A stretch of 64,000 bases of DNA from Bacteroidales bacterium UBA1180 (GCA_002310195.1 DBYS01000008.1:5126-69125), one strand, 5' to 3'; shown: positions 36,242-44,710, counted from the first letter of the stretch. Numbers and translations: made by a program. The notes: generated from the letters alone by a model not told the origin.

Positions 36242-36270
36242 TTATTCATACTTAATGTAATTATGTCTGG

Positions 36271-37005
36271 CTAATTATTCCAGATTGTTACTTGCGAATT
36301 TTCATCAAATATTTGATTAATAACTTGCAAATATACATTGAAGATACTATCGTTATCTTGAATATACTGACCAATGCTTTCGCGCGTGTAGTATCTAAGA
36401 GGTTCTTTCGGAAGGAAAGGTAATCTTTTATCCAGGTTTCCGCCCCATAGACTATCATATTGCGGTCGATAACCACTATCATAATATATACCCAGACGCT
36501 TGTCCAGTTCGCTTATAAAGAACTGGTATATCTCTTGAAACGGACACGACGTGTGAGGTTCGCTTTCGTCCCATATCTGAGAGACCTTCTCAACGTCTTC
36601 CCATCTGACATTATCCAAACAACTATATGTTAAATTAGCAGATGTTTTGTTAATCGTTCGCATGAGCCCAGTCTCTCCCATCCAACGCCAATGTATCACA
36701 TGATACCCGTTCCTAAAAGGAATGAACGGGCAATCAACATGTGTGGATGAAATGGAATCTATCATGACCATTTCCTTTGACCTGTTGATTACAAAATAGG
36801 TTCTGTACTTGCTCACAAGAACTTTTTCGCAGAGACTATTATCCTTAAATTTGACAACTGTAATGCAAATCTCTTCGTATGGAGTCGGAGGCAAATCATT
36901 ACCCGTAATATGAGGCCTACATGCGACAAGAAGCAGTGATATGCTAAAGCTTAACACCACAAACAACAACGCAAAGGACCAAGGTCTAATAATCTTAATT
37001 GTGGT
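36271..37005 (-). CDS. Lipoprotein of unknown function
   Basis: From ATG at 37,005 the protein has 244 residues and begins MTTIKIIRPWSFALLFVVLS, a signal that ends in the lipobox LLLVAC. An ATG five codons upstream (37,020) is also possible. The body (YEEICITVVKFKDNSLCEKVLVS... NGYHVIHWRWMG) shares a general pattern with the neighbouring lipoprotein (both contain a C-terminal region with conserved YD/LDKR or LY residues and a W-K/R-W motif, IDWKWSHFHP versus IHWRWMGETG). Both may be distant paralogues. It overlaps its upstream neighbour by 11 bp. No known domain is recognised. Confidence 0.7.
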   Translation of the reverse strand, partial: TTIKIIRPWSFALLFVVLSFSISLLLVACRPHITGNDLPPTPYEEICITVVKFKDNSLCEKVLVSKYRTYFVINRSKEMVMIDSISSTHVDCPFIPFRNGYHVIHWRWMGETGLMRTINKTSANLTYSCLDNVRWEDVEKVSQIWDESEPHTSCPFQEIYQFFISELDKRLGIYYDSGYRPQYDSLWGGNLDKRLPFLPKEPLRYYTRESIGQYIQDNDSIFNVYLQVINQIFDENSQVTIWNN

Positions 37006-37813
37006 CATTTTCAAAATCATTATTGTTGATCATTTGATTCAATGTTTGCACATAGGAGGATTGCAATTTGTCACACACTTCAACGTAATCGACAAACATT
37101 GCGGCATCTCTTACATACAAATTACGCACAGAGTGCAAGTCGTTCTTGGTGTTATACTTTTGACGTATTTCTTTATAAGTAATTTTGTAGTTTCCATATT
37201 TTTCAATGTCCGTGAGATTGATGTATTTAACCTCAGGTTTCTCAATCCGCTCGCCTTCTTTCAAAGCCCATGTCGATGTTAAGTTTTTCAGTTCTTGCCA
37301 ACCAAGAGGGAGCAAATAGTATTCTTCATTTGCTAATGGGCCATTCATGTGATACGCATTCGTACTGTAGCCTGGATTGGCTCGTTTGTGATTGTATATT
37401 ATGGGGCTACAATATAGCACATTCCTTATTGCTCCGGACAGGGGGTGAAAGTGTGACCATTTCCAATCAATGATTGCATATCCGTTATCCAATATTACAT
37501 ACGGATTTGTGCCCAATAAATTGAGTTGAGATTGAGCAAAGTCGGATAGGATAATATCCTCTTGAGTTGGTGCACACAATGCCAAACTATCACGATAGAA
37601 GAGCGTGTTAAGATTGAGCGCGCTAAAATCTACAACAACAGAATCAACAATAGGAGACACAAACACTTGCTTATATGCTTCAGCCGGCATCTTAATAATA
37701 GCAAGCTGAGTTTCCGGCATATAGTCACCTGAAGATGGTTGGTTTGAGTTACCGCACGATGGAAACAGCATGACGATGACTAAAACCCCGAATAGATAAA
37801 ACAACTTGTTCAT
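36995..37813 (-). CDS. Lipoprotein of unknown function (likely paralogue of neighbour)
   Basis: A 272-residue protein with lipoprotein signal MNKLFYLFGVLVIVMLFPSC. The mature part includes NPYVILDNGYAIIDWKWSHF and an aromatic-rich middle; it resembles the following lipoprotein only loosely. AT-rich base use and codon choice differ from the flanking core genes. The conserved box at 37,882-37,931 lies about 70 bp upstream of the start and may drive both lipoprotein genes. Confidence 0.72.
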   Translation of the reverse strand: MNKLFYLFGVLVIVMLFPSCGNSNQPSSGDYMPETQLAIIKMPAEAYKQVFVSPIVDSVVVDFSALNLNTLFYRDSLALCAPTQEDIILSDFAQSQLNLLGTNPYVILDNGYAIIDWKWSHFHPLSGAIRNVLYCSPIIYNHKRANPGYSTNAYHMNGPLANEEYYLLPLGWQELKNLTSTWALKEGERIEKPEVKYINLTDIEKYGNYKITYKEIRQKYNTKNDLHSVRNLYVRDAAMFVDYVEVCDKLQSSYVQTLNQMINNNDFENDHN

Positions 37814-37881
37814 AGGTATGCTCTTCTTATCTTTGTTGGCTTTCCAACTAGATTTATTACAAGATATTCCTCGAAACGAGG

Positions 37882-37931
37882 CTCCACATTTTTCACTACA
37901 AAAATCATACCTAACCGCTACCGGGGTGGAA
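37882..37931 (-). promoter_or_regulatory. Shared upstream box, copy 1
   Basis: Minus strand: TTCCACCC, 8 bp, then a 34-bp block (37,882-37,915) containing GTTAGGTATGATTTTTGTAG. The block matches 45,874-45,907 at 33 of 34 positions, while the flanking DNA differs. It stands upstream of the lipoprotein pair and points the same way as those genes. It lacks a good TTTG/TAnnTTTG promoter, so an alternative sigma factor or activator site is possible. Confidence 0.6.
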
Positions 37932-37950
37932 GAAAATAAGTTATAGCCAT

Positions 37951-37979
37951 AAAAAAGCGCAGCGGAATCCGCTGCGCTT
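37951..37979 (-). terminator. Strong rho-independent terminator of the secreted-protein gene at 38,002
   Basis: Perfect 11-bp stem AAGCGCAGCGG-AAT-CCGCTGCGCTT (read on plus) with TTTTTT following on the minus strand. It ends the transcript of the gene whose stop is at 38,002. Confidence 0.9.
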
Positions 37980-38001
37980 GAATAATGGTTACGCTGTTGC
38001 G

Positions 38002-38829
38002 TTAGAAGTTATGTATCAGCACTCCGTTGGCATTGTAGGTGTTGGCGTTATGGTTGATGAGCAATTGACCATCTCGGAGGAACTTGGAGTAATTTTTGGC
38101 AGTCAAAGCATCTTCTGCATCTGTTGTTACCAAATGCCATTCAGAGCAATTGTTGACGATGTTCAGGTGACTGACATCGAACGAATAGAGTTGATTGTCT
38201 GCTTGTGTGGCGCATAGCGTATAGAGCGTCGTAACACCTGCGATTCCGTAATCAACAGGCCATAGAACATTCGCTGTGCCGATGCCTTGTATCCAATGCG
38301 TGCGATATCTCGGGGTAATATTCTTGTCGCTATAGCAGCGCTCTACTATCATGTGGATACGACCATCGCGCACGTATTTGTCCGTCACAAGCCATCCTAT
38401 AGATTCCGGCTCACCCATGAAGTCAGTATATAACCTCATATCTTCCAAGAAGAAATATGCATCGCGGATTGTATCTCCAATGCTTGCCGTGAAATCGTAA
38501 AGAAGAAATTCCTGCTTGGGCACGCCGCAAGACGCGAAGAAGTTGTAGTAATACACTTTCATACCATCTTCACTCTGCCGCAATGCTCCGACACACATTG
38601 TTCGGATGAGGTACCCTTGAGTACGCCATAATGTGCGGTAAGTGTTATCTCCTATTACGGTGTCTTTATCAAGATAATACGTGACACCGGAAAATTCCTC
38701 GTCCATATAGTCATACTCAACGCCATACCACTTGTCGGCACAAAGGACAACTGTTCCCCCTACAGTTTCTTTGGTATGTGCATCAAGCATGCATAACAGA
38801 CCAACTAAAATTAAAAATGATTTTTTCAT
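38002..38829 (-). CDS. Secreted protein with short T9SS-like C-terminal cassette
   Basis: A 275-residue protein: signal peptide (MKKSFLILVGLLCMLDAHT), a beta-rich body (YYLDKDTVIGDNTYRTLWRT, LLYDFTASIGDTI, THWIQGIGTANVLWP) and a C-terminal end KFLRDGQLLINHNANTYNA then NGVLIHNF. Endings of the type RDGQL-I-x-x-x-x-x-TYN-x-xGxxI are common in Bacteroidales secreted proteins and probably act as a sorting or anchoring signal; that is inference. The body is related to the proteins at 38,933, 40,914 and 43,745 (shared LLYDF...GDTI and WI/VEGIG motifs), so these form one paralogous family. Confidence 0.78.
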   Translation of the reverse strand: MKKSFLILVGLLCMLDAHTKETVGGTVVLCADKWYGVEYDYMDEEFSGVTYYLDKDTVIGDNTYRTLWRTQGYLIRTMCVGALRQSEDGMKVYYYNFFASCGVPKQEFLLYDFTASIGDTIRDAYFFLEDMRLYTDFMGEPESIGWLVTDKYVRDGRIHMIVERCYSDKNITPRYRTHWIQGIGTANVLWPVDYGIAGVTTLYTLCATQADNQLYSFDVSHLNIVNNCSEWHLVTTDAEDALTAKNYSKFLRDGQLLINHNANTYNANGVLIHNF

Positions 38830-38847
38830 TGTATGAGGTTTATAATG

Positions 38848-38949
38848 TTATCGTATTTCTAGCACTCCTCCTTGTTGCACTTCTACATCACGGGTAAGGA
38901 TCACATCTCCGGCTGTCTGAATGCGTAAACGCTCATTGGAGATTGCGTA
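38848..38949 (-). pseudogene. Out-of-frame C-terminal remnant, copy 1
   Basis: 33 codons plus stop in another frame from the end of the gene at 38,933: YAISNERLRIQTAGDVILTR, then DVEVQQGGVLEIR. The last residues look like the end of a repeat-built surface protein. Near-identical copy at 40,829-40,930 and a longer relative at 39,692-39,838. Confidence 0.5.
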
Positions 38950-39646
38950 TCAGCACTCCGTTAGCATTGTAGGTGTTGCCGTCATGGTTGATGAGCAGTT
39001 GCCCGTCGCGGAGGAACTTGGTTGCAGTAAATGGTTCTGTCAGAGTGTGCTCTGTTTCTGTGAATATCATGTTTTTCAGTTTGTCACAATCGTCCTGTTC
39101 AGTCTCGTATAGCACATTATCACCTCGCGTACAACAAACAAAATTCTCTACAGTGCCATTGATTTCAACATCAAAGCTTGCGATCTCCAGCAAGCCCAAG
39201 ACGCTTCCAACATGTTCGATGTCATCCGGACGACTGTCGTAACTTAATCTTCTCGCCGACCGTCCGTCAGGTAAAGTGATTGATTCCACATGTGTGACTT
39301 TGCTATAATAAATAGGTTGAAGCTCGTCATACCGCTCAAAAACATGGCGAATGGAATCACCTGCTTGCAGGTCAAAGTCATACAATAGCCGTTCAACCTG
39401 CTTGCCCATACTATCCACAACACACCATACTTTTGCTCCTTCAGAGCGTAAGAGCCTCCAACGAACCCACTGATAAGTAATTCCGTTGACAACTGTGTCA
39501 CGTATGCCGTAAGTCCGTTTTGCTATCGGTCCGCCGTATGCGAGTCTGATAACGTGGTTCCACTCCGTATCAGGAGCGAACATCGGTTCTTCAGCGTATG
39601 CTCCGCACACACATACCAATAGAATCCCTATAAAAATACGTTTCAT
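38933..39646 (-). CDS. Secreted protein with short T9SS-like C-terminal cassette
   Basis: A 237-residue paralogue of the 38,002 and 40,914 products: signal peptide (IFIGILLVCVCGAYAEEP), body with RTYGIRDTVVNGITYQWVRW, LLYDFDLQAGDSIRHVF and SVLGLLEIASFDVE, and C-terminus KFLRDGQLLINHDGNTYNA followed by NGVLIRNLQ. The last about 100 bp of this gene plus its downstream DNA are almost identical to those of the gene at 40,914, while the bodies are strongly diverged. No enzyme motif is recognised. Confidence 0.77.
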   Translation of the reverse strand: MKRIFIGILLVCVCGAYAEEPMFAPDTEWNHVIRLAYGGPIAKRTYGIRDTVVNGITYQWVRWRLLRSEGAKVWCVVDSMGKQVERLLYDFDLQAGDSIRHVFERYDELQPIYYSKVTHVESITLPDGRSARRLSYDSRPDDIEHVGSVLGLLEIASFDVEINGTVENFVCCTRGDNVLYETEQDDCDKLKNMIFTETEHTLTEPFTATKFLRDGQLLINHDGNTYNANGVLIRNLQ

Positions 39647-39691
39647 TGTTGTAGAATTATTGAGTGTTTATTATGATTCATCTGCGCTTTA

Positions 39692-39838
39692 TTATCTGAT
39701 TTCCAGTTCTCCGCCTAACTGCACTTCTACATCACGGGTCAGAACTACGTCCTCGGTTGTCTGAATGCGTAGATGACCATCAGAGGTTACTGTTACATTG
39801 CCGACAGGCTTAGGATCTTCTAAAATGGATACTACAAA
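39692..39838 (-). pseudogene. C-terminal remnant of a surface protein, copy 2 (longest)
   Basis: Open for 48 codons without start: FVVSILEDPKPVGNVTVTSD, GHLRIQTTEDVVLTRDVEVQ, LGGELEIR, stop. A frame-closing TGA lies directly upstream. It is the longest relative of the remnants at 38,848 and 40,829 and gives the clearest view of the lost domain end. Confidence 0.5.
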
Positions 39839-40106
39839 TCACAGCCGTTTGCCAGCCGCATGTTTGTAATAGTTCGTCATGGCTTTATAGGTCTCTAATT
39901 GGTCGACAACGACCCTACTTTCGCCCTACTATGACGATACGTTGATTTTACTTCCCGTTCATCGGAACCGCGGGCACATATCACATTAGCAGGTCGGCCG
40001 TTTTCCGAAAGACGCTGCAAAGATTTGAGAAATGCAAATAATTGCCTCTACAAATCTCAGCAGAATTGCAATTTTATTGACATCCGGCTATTGCTTGATA
40101 AACTTC
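39839..40106. other. Gene-free stretch with 11-bp array and promoter relic
   Basis: No gene recognised. It holds the 11-bp array at 39,904-39,958 and, on the minus strand, TTTG (40,035-40,038) and CTTTG (40,018-40,022) whose spacer has collapsed to about 9 bp, in a context (GCATTTCTCA) like the promoters at 33,991 and 35,959. It is probably a decayed copy of the promoter-leader unit found at 35,763-35,990. Confidence 0.5.
39904..39958. repeat. 11-bp tandem array, five units
   Basis: Plus-strand units CGACAACGACC, CTACTTTCGCC, CTACTATGACG, ATACGTTGATT, TTACTTCCCGT. Units share a TAC core at fixed phase (four of five units). Length and unit number equal those of the array at 35,763-35,817. Confidence 0.6.
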
Positions 40107-40814
40107 TTACAAGCCAATAATGGAATATCTTTTGCCACTATTGATAATGTACAACATACCGTGTTCCAAAATGAGTCGGGGGCGTGATTTTTGTTCAGAT
40201 GAAATAACATACTTGTTATCTGTATACTTCTTCCACATCTCTTCAGAACAAAAAGCGAACCCTAAATAATTGGTCTCTATGCGTGTGTCCTGTAGTTTAA
40301 CAATATTATTGCAATATTGTTTCGTCAAAAATTGCATGGTTGACGTTTCATTGGCAAATGCAAAATTTGATTCCTCATTGCAAACTGCATCAAACCATGA
40401 TGCCATATCACAAAACAGGGATTTACTTCGGGATATATCTGCAAAATCGTCCTTATTCCAATGAACAGCAACAGGCGACCTATCTTGCGGATACCATATG
40501 TGTATTTTGCCGCTTTCGATGTGACCTGTAGTAGGCGGATTGATATGGATACGGTGTGGCGCACATGAATAAGGATAATCAATAGAATATCCGAACCATG
40601 CCCAATGCCTGCCGCTTGTGAGTGCGGATAGAGCATCTTCCTCAGACCATGTGTCCGTCTGTATCTCGCATTCCGAAATGTTTTCGCTCACGCCGATTGT
40701 AAGTGTGTCTTTGTTGCCGTCTTTGTCTTCAAAGTATATTTGCGTTGTGAAGCATTCGGCGTGTATTGACAGCACCCAAAAGACAAACACGAGTGATTGA
40801 ATAATCTTTTTCAT
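40107..40814 (-). CDS. Secreted protein with C-terminal T9SS-like end, function unknown
   Basis: From ATG at 40,814 a 235-residue protein with signal peptide MKKIIQSLVFVFWVLSIHAE. The body (FTTQIYFEDKDGNKDTLTIG, ALTSGRHWAWFGYSIDYPYSC) is unrelated to the neighbouring family by eye. The C-terminus PRLILEHGMLYIINSGKRYS then IIGL fits the same hydrophobic-strand, GxLYI, K-x-Y-S, G pattern as the neighbours' endings and may work the same way. A start three codons upstream (40,823) is possible. Confidence 0.7.
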   Translation of the reverse strand: MKKIIQSLVFVFWVLSIHAECFTTQIYFEDKDGNKDTLTIGVSENISECEIQTDTWSEEDALSALTSGRHWAWFGYSIDYPYSCAPHRIHINPPTTGHIESGKIHIWYPQDRSPVAVHWNKDDFADISRSKSLFCDMASWFDAVCNEESNFAFANETSTMQFLTKQYCNNIVKLQDTRIETNYLGFAFCSEEMWKKYTDNKYVISSEQKSRPRLILEHGMLYIINSGKRYSIIGL

Positions 40815-40828
40815 TGTTGACATTTTCG

Positions 40829-40930
40829 TTATCGTATTTCCAATTCTCCGCCAAACTGCACTTCTACATCACGAGTAAGGATCACATCTCCGGTTGTCTG
40901 AATGCGTAAACGCTCATTGGAGATTGCGTA
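40829..40930 (-). pseudogene. Out-of-frame C-terminal remnant, copy 3
   Basis: 33 codons plus stop: YAISNERLRIQTTGDVILTR, then DVEVQFGGELEIR. It overlaps the end of the gene at 40,914 by 17 bp in a different frame, exactly as copy 1 overlaps the gene at 38,933. Confidence 0.5.
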
Positions 40931-41738
40931 TCAGCACTCCGTGGGCATTGTAGGTGTTGCCGTCATGGTTGATGAGCAGTTGCCCGTCACGGAGGAACTT
41001 GGTTGCGGAGGGTGTGTTACAAGGTATATTCTCCACCTTTGTCGGCACCCAATCAGGACAGTTGTTTTGAATGCCGATATAGTCCGTGTTGAACGAATAA
41101 AGAATATCTCCTTTGCTATCAGCAGCGCAAAGGGTACAATGCCAATGAGTATAACCGGTAGGAACACAATTCTGTCCATATGGCCATATGATATGCCGTG
41201 TGCCGATTCCTTCTACCCATTCCACACTGCCGGTGAAGTTGTTTGTTACATACACATGTCTTCGTCCGTCTATAATCTGTACATCGGAAACGGTATAAGG
41301 GACAAGCGCGCTCCTCCCCTCAACAGAGGCACACGACAAGTCGGCAAAACCATAGTATGCCTGAACTATATCACCTGACTTGACATTAAAATCATAAAGC
41401 AAGTATTCGCTCGGATTTCCTTGTTCAGGCAGGCCAGATGGCACATAATATACTTGCAGTCCGTCATTTGATTGACGTATAGCACCGCTGTATCCTTTTG
41501 CCGTGCTTTTGCCGAAACTCAATAGAAGCTTGCGGTAGTACGTATCATTAATAATTGTGTCGCCGTCTAACGTATAGGTTAAATTTGTGATGATCGGAGG
41601 GTCTTCTGGTGTCCATTGGCAATAATACCATTGCACTCCATACCAAGTTGTTGCGTGAGCAATTTCTGCACAATCCCCAGTTGATACTGCCGTATGCAGT
41701 ATGATAAGCATTAATCCTAATATAAATCTTCTGGTCAT
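40914..41738 (-). CDS. Secreted protein with short T9SS-like C-terminal cassette
   Basis: A 274-residue member of the same family as the 38,002 product: signal peptide (FILGLMLIILHTAVSTGDC), ATTWYGVQWYYCQW (compare ADKWYGVEYDYMDE), LTYTLDGDTIINDTYYRKLL, IRQSNDGLQVYYVP, YLLYDFNVKSGDIV and VEWVEGIGTRHIIWPYG. The C-terminus KFLRDGQLLINHDGNTYNA then HGVLIRNLQ is the shared cassette. The close match of motif order with 38,002 suggests a duplication followed by divergence. Confidence 0.78.
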   Translation of the reverse strand: MTRRFILGLMLIILHTAVSTGDCAEIAHATTWYGVQWYYCQWTPEDPPIITNLTYTLDGDTIINDTYYRKLLLSFGKSTAKGYSGAIRQSNDGLQVYYVPSGLPEQGNPSEYLLYDFNVKSGDIVQAYYGFADLSCASVEGRSALVPYTVSDVQIIDGRRHVYVTNNFTGSVEWVEGIGTRHIIWPYGQNCVPTGYTHWHCTLCAADSKGDILYSFNTDYIGIQNNCPDWVPTKVENIPCNTPSATKFLRDGQLLINHDGNTYNAHGVLIRNLQ

Positions 41739-41795
41739 AATGTTTGTCTTGAATAAATTGCTGAAAATACAGAATCTGTATTCACGTGTAACTTT

Positions 41796-43748
41796 CTATT
41801 GAAGCAGGACGCGTCCGTATGTAATATCCGCTTCTGCTCCAAGATGCACATTGAGATCTCCCCATCGTTTTAAATACAATGTACCATTGTTACGCAGAAT
41901 AATCTTGGATGATGATTGAACATCTACTGTTGCGTTTACAACGCTGCCTGCATCAACGATTACTGTTCCGCCATCTTGTACAATAATCTTAGCAGCGGGA
42001 TTCATTGTCAGTTCTGCGGTTATTGTAAGTGTGGCATTGTTTGTTACGATGATATTCCCGCATTGTGTCCGATTGACATTCCATGTACTGTCACTGCTGA
42101 CAGTTAAAGCTGGGTAAGGGAATACGTATGGGGTAAAATTACCATAACTATCCATTTCTGCCAATTGCGGATTAGAGTCATCACCATCAGGGGTATCGGG
42201 ACAGCATACAGGGCAATGGGATGGTTTGGGACCCAATCCCCAAAAATAGTAGCCGTCGTTGTCTTCATCGGTGACCGCAATGTCGGAATCACTATAATTA
42301 AGGCTTGTTACATTCCCCAAAATAGAAGTACAATAAAAGTTGCTATTATTTTCCATTATAGCACAATAATATCCATCATAATCAGGCCAGGTTCCTATAC
42401 CATAACTATTTTTGAATATCCAATATGTTTTTCCTATATATTCGCTATTTTCTTCGATTGTAATAAAACTTGGCGCAATCGGAGGGTTCTGATATTTGGG
42501 GATATAATGGAGAGTGTCGTGGGCGCGAACAATACCGTATCCACACAAGCACATAGCGTGATTTGTATGTCCATTGACAAATGCTGAGACTTGGGGACCA
42601 TGTATAATAATTGCTGCTTTATATATACTGTCTGGGCGATTTCTCCATGAACTAATGTTTGAAATATGAATATGTTCCGAAGGATTGTTACATTTTTCTG
42701 AGCATGGCCATGTAGAATCATTCTTCCATTCGAAACATGCTTCATCAACAATTCCATTGTTTTTAATCCAGCGTATTGCACTGACTTCATCTCCTCCTAT
42801 GTGCAGGCTTCCCCCATTAGAACAAACACCTACTTCTTGTTCAGAAAGATCCAAATCTAGTTTTTGGTTGTAATACAAATTGACATATGCTTCAACAGCA
42901 CCCACGGCAGAAAATACCCAACAACCACCATTCCCGTTGTTGGGATTGTTTGGCTGTTTTTGATGTTTTACCGGCGTTAGCCAATTGACGCCATGCCTGT
43001 TGCGCCAATCAAAACATTCAGTGTAGTTGTCTGTTGAATTTGTTGAGGTTAACGCATTGACAGTACTTTCGTTTGGATATACAAAATATCCTGCAACAAA
43101 ATATTCAAGACCATAGGAATTGAAATAGTCATCTTTTCCGCCAAGTATAATTTTCTTTTGTGAATAGGGTAACTTAGAAATAGACGTCGTGTCCGCAATC
43201 CACGGCATACCGCAAAGTCGTAGATTCTCGTTCCACTCTTTAGCCATATATATGGCAAACTGTTCCCTACTTGCGGATTGGCATTTCTCTATCTCTCTGT
43301 TACTCAAAGAGAATTTCCTTTCGTGAGGAACCACCGTTATACTATCCAAATGCAATTCCGCATCCATAACAATTATCTTGATTGATTTCACTGATGTCGG
43401 TTTTAACACATTGGTTTCAATGGCAATATTGTGAAACTGTATTTGTCTCTCAGAAAATTGTTTTAGATAAACATTTTCATAAATCAAGTGAGTTGCATCA
43501 TCCGTATCTATTAACAGTATCCGAACTAACGAATGCTTGTGCGACATTGTTACAATACCACTTACACCTAGTCCGGTTATTAATCCATCAAACGAAAGAT
43601 TTATATCATCGGAAGATGTTTTTGTGCTGTTGATAGTAATAGTTCGAGCATTGTTGCCAAATGTCGCAGATGGCATGTTGAAATTATCACCACGTGCAGA
43701 ACAGAATGTCCCCAAGCACACCATTGCTATAAATATTCTTTTTCTCAT
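41796..43748 (-). CDS. Secreted papain-family (C1) cysteine peptidase with repeat-rich C-terminus
   Basis: A 650-residue secreted protein: signal peptide (IFIAMVCLGTFCSARG), an N-terminal beta domain (about 20-150), and a C1A peptidase domain (about 245-490). Visible active-site parts are the oxyanion Gln region VKHQKQ, the nucleophile Cys in GNGGCWVFSAVGAVEA, the His in NHAMCLCGYG and the Asn in YWIFKNSYG (usually NSWG). Then DEDNDGYYFWGLGPKPSHC looks like a calcium-binding thrombospondin-type repeat, and the last about 100 residues (ATLTITAELTMNPAAKIIVQ onward) resemble a beta-helix. No canonical T9SS domain closes it; the ending ITYGRVLLQ is short. It overlaps the next gene by 4 bp. Confidence 0.85.
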   Translation of the reverse strand: MRKRIFIAMVCLGTFCSARGDNFNMPSATFGNNARTITINSTKTSSDDINLSFDGLITGLGVSGIVTMSHKHSLVRILLIDTDDATHLIYENVYLKQFSERQIQFHNIAIETNVLKPTSVKSIKIIVMDAELHLDSITVVPHERKFSLSNREIEKCQSASREQFAIYMAKEWNENLRLCGMPWIADTTSISKLPYSQKKIILGGKDDYFNSYGLEYFVAGYFVYPNESTVNALTSTNSTDNYTECFDWRNRHGVNWLTPVKHQKQPNNPNNGNGGCWVFSAVGAVEAYVNLYYNQKLDLDLSEQEVGVCSNGGSLHIGGDEVSAIRWIKNNGIVDEACFEWKNDSTWPCSEKCNNPSEHIHISNISSWRNRPDSIYKAAIIIHGPQVSAFVNGHTNHAMCLCGYGIVRAHDTLHYIPKYQNPPIAPSFITIEENSEYIGKTYWIFKNSYGIGTWPDYDGYYCAIMENNSNFYCTSILGNVTSLNYSDSDIAVTDEDNDGYYFWGLGPKPSHCPVCCPDTPDGDDSNPQLAEMDSYGNFTPYVFPYPALTVSSDSTWNVNRTQCGNIIVTNNATLTITAELTMNPAAKIIVQDGGTVIVDAGSVVNATVDVQSSSKIILRNNGTLYLKRWGDLNVHLGAEADITYGRVLLQ

Positions 43749-44698
43749 GGTACGATTAATTTTAGTGTTGTTATACGACTTTTCGCGTCAATAGACAATA
43801 TATAAGCTCCTTTGGGTAAATGTGTTGTCGGGAAATGCAATTCATGTTCACGGAACGCATATCTACCTTCTATTATTGAGCGTCCACAAATATCAACAAG
43901 TTTTATCTGAGCAGTTGCAATATCTTCAGCAGATTTTATGCATAAATAAGGATTACCAAATATAGTCATTCCATCTGATTTTATTTGTTCTTCAGCATCG
44001 GCAATATCTTTATGGATATAACAATTGTACATTTTACCTATTTCCGTGACATACAACAAATTATCTGCTTCATGCATACACATAAACCGGGCTATACCTG
44101 CTGGGATAATGCCTTTAGAAAAAACATGTATTCCATGCATATATTCTAACGATCCGACGCCTTCAATCCATGTTTCATTTAGTAAGGATTCGTCGAAATC
44201 TTCTGTATTATATGCCATACGAAGGTTAATGTTCTTTCGCCCATCAATTACATTGACGTTGTTGACTATGTATTTCACTCCCCGCAAAATTGTATCTTCT
44301 TTTCCTTGAACTGACCATCTGTCGCAGTCATAAAGAGTTATGGTATCGCCATACATCAACTTAAAATCATATATAGGATATTCTACTACATTATGAGTTA
44401 GTTTAGGTACTATTTTGTAAAATTCATCAGTCAACCTGATGTACGCTTTTTGAGAAATCGTATCGTCACGATACAAATACAACACAGGTTCTGTGGAATC
44501 ATACACGTATGTTATGTCATCTATTATTGTGTCTGCATCTAACTCGGTCATGACTGTCCATAGATGATGCGAAGGGGACATATCATGGAAGTCATACAAA
44601 TAACTCCATGTTCTGTTTTGGACAAAGACAGATTCGTAGGCATTTACTTTTAACGTAGTGATGATAGCGAATAGTAGTATAGACATAACTCGTTTCAT
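43745..44698 (-). CDS. Secreted protein with T9SS type A sorting domain
   Basis: A 317-residue protein with signal peptide (VMSILLFAIITTLKVNAYE), a body with ELDADTIIDDITYVYDSTEP, YPIYDFKLMYGDTITLYDC and NETWIEGVGSLEYM that places it in the same family as the 38,002 and 40,914 products, and a full T9SS C-terminal domain of about 75 residues (ATAQIKLVDICGRSIIEGRY and LPKGAYILSIDAKSRITTLK). It therefore shows that the family's bodies can be joined to the long type A signal instead of the short cassette. Product function is unknown. Confidence 0.85.
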   Translation of the reverse strand: MKRVMSILLFAIITTLKVNAYESVFVQNRTWSYLYDFHDMSPSHHLWTVMTELDADTIIDDITYVYDSTEPVLYLYRDDTISQKAYIRLTDEFYKIVPKLTHNVVEYPIYDFKLMYGDTITLYDCDRWSVQGKEDTILRGVKYIVNNVNVIDGRKNINLRMAYNTEDFDESLLNETWIEGVGSLEYMHGIHVFSKGIIPAGIARFMCMHEADNLLYVTEIGKMYNCYIHKDIADAEEQIKSDGMTIFGNPYLCIKSAEDIATAQIKLVDICGRSIIEGRYAFREHELHFPTTHLPKGAYILSIDAKSRITTLKLIVP

Positions 44699-44710
44699 AC
44701 TTCCAATCTT

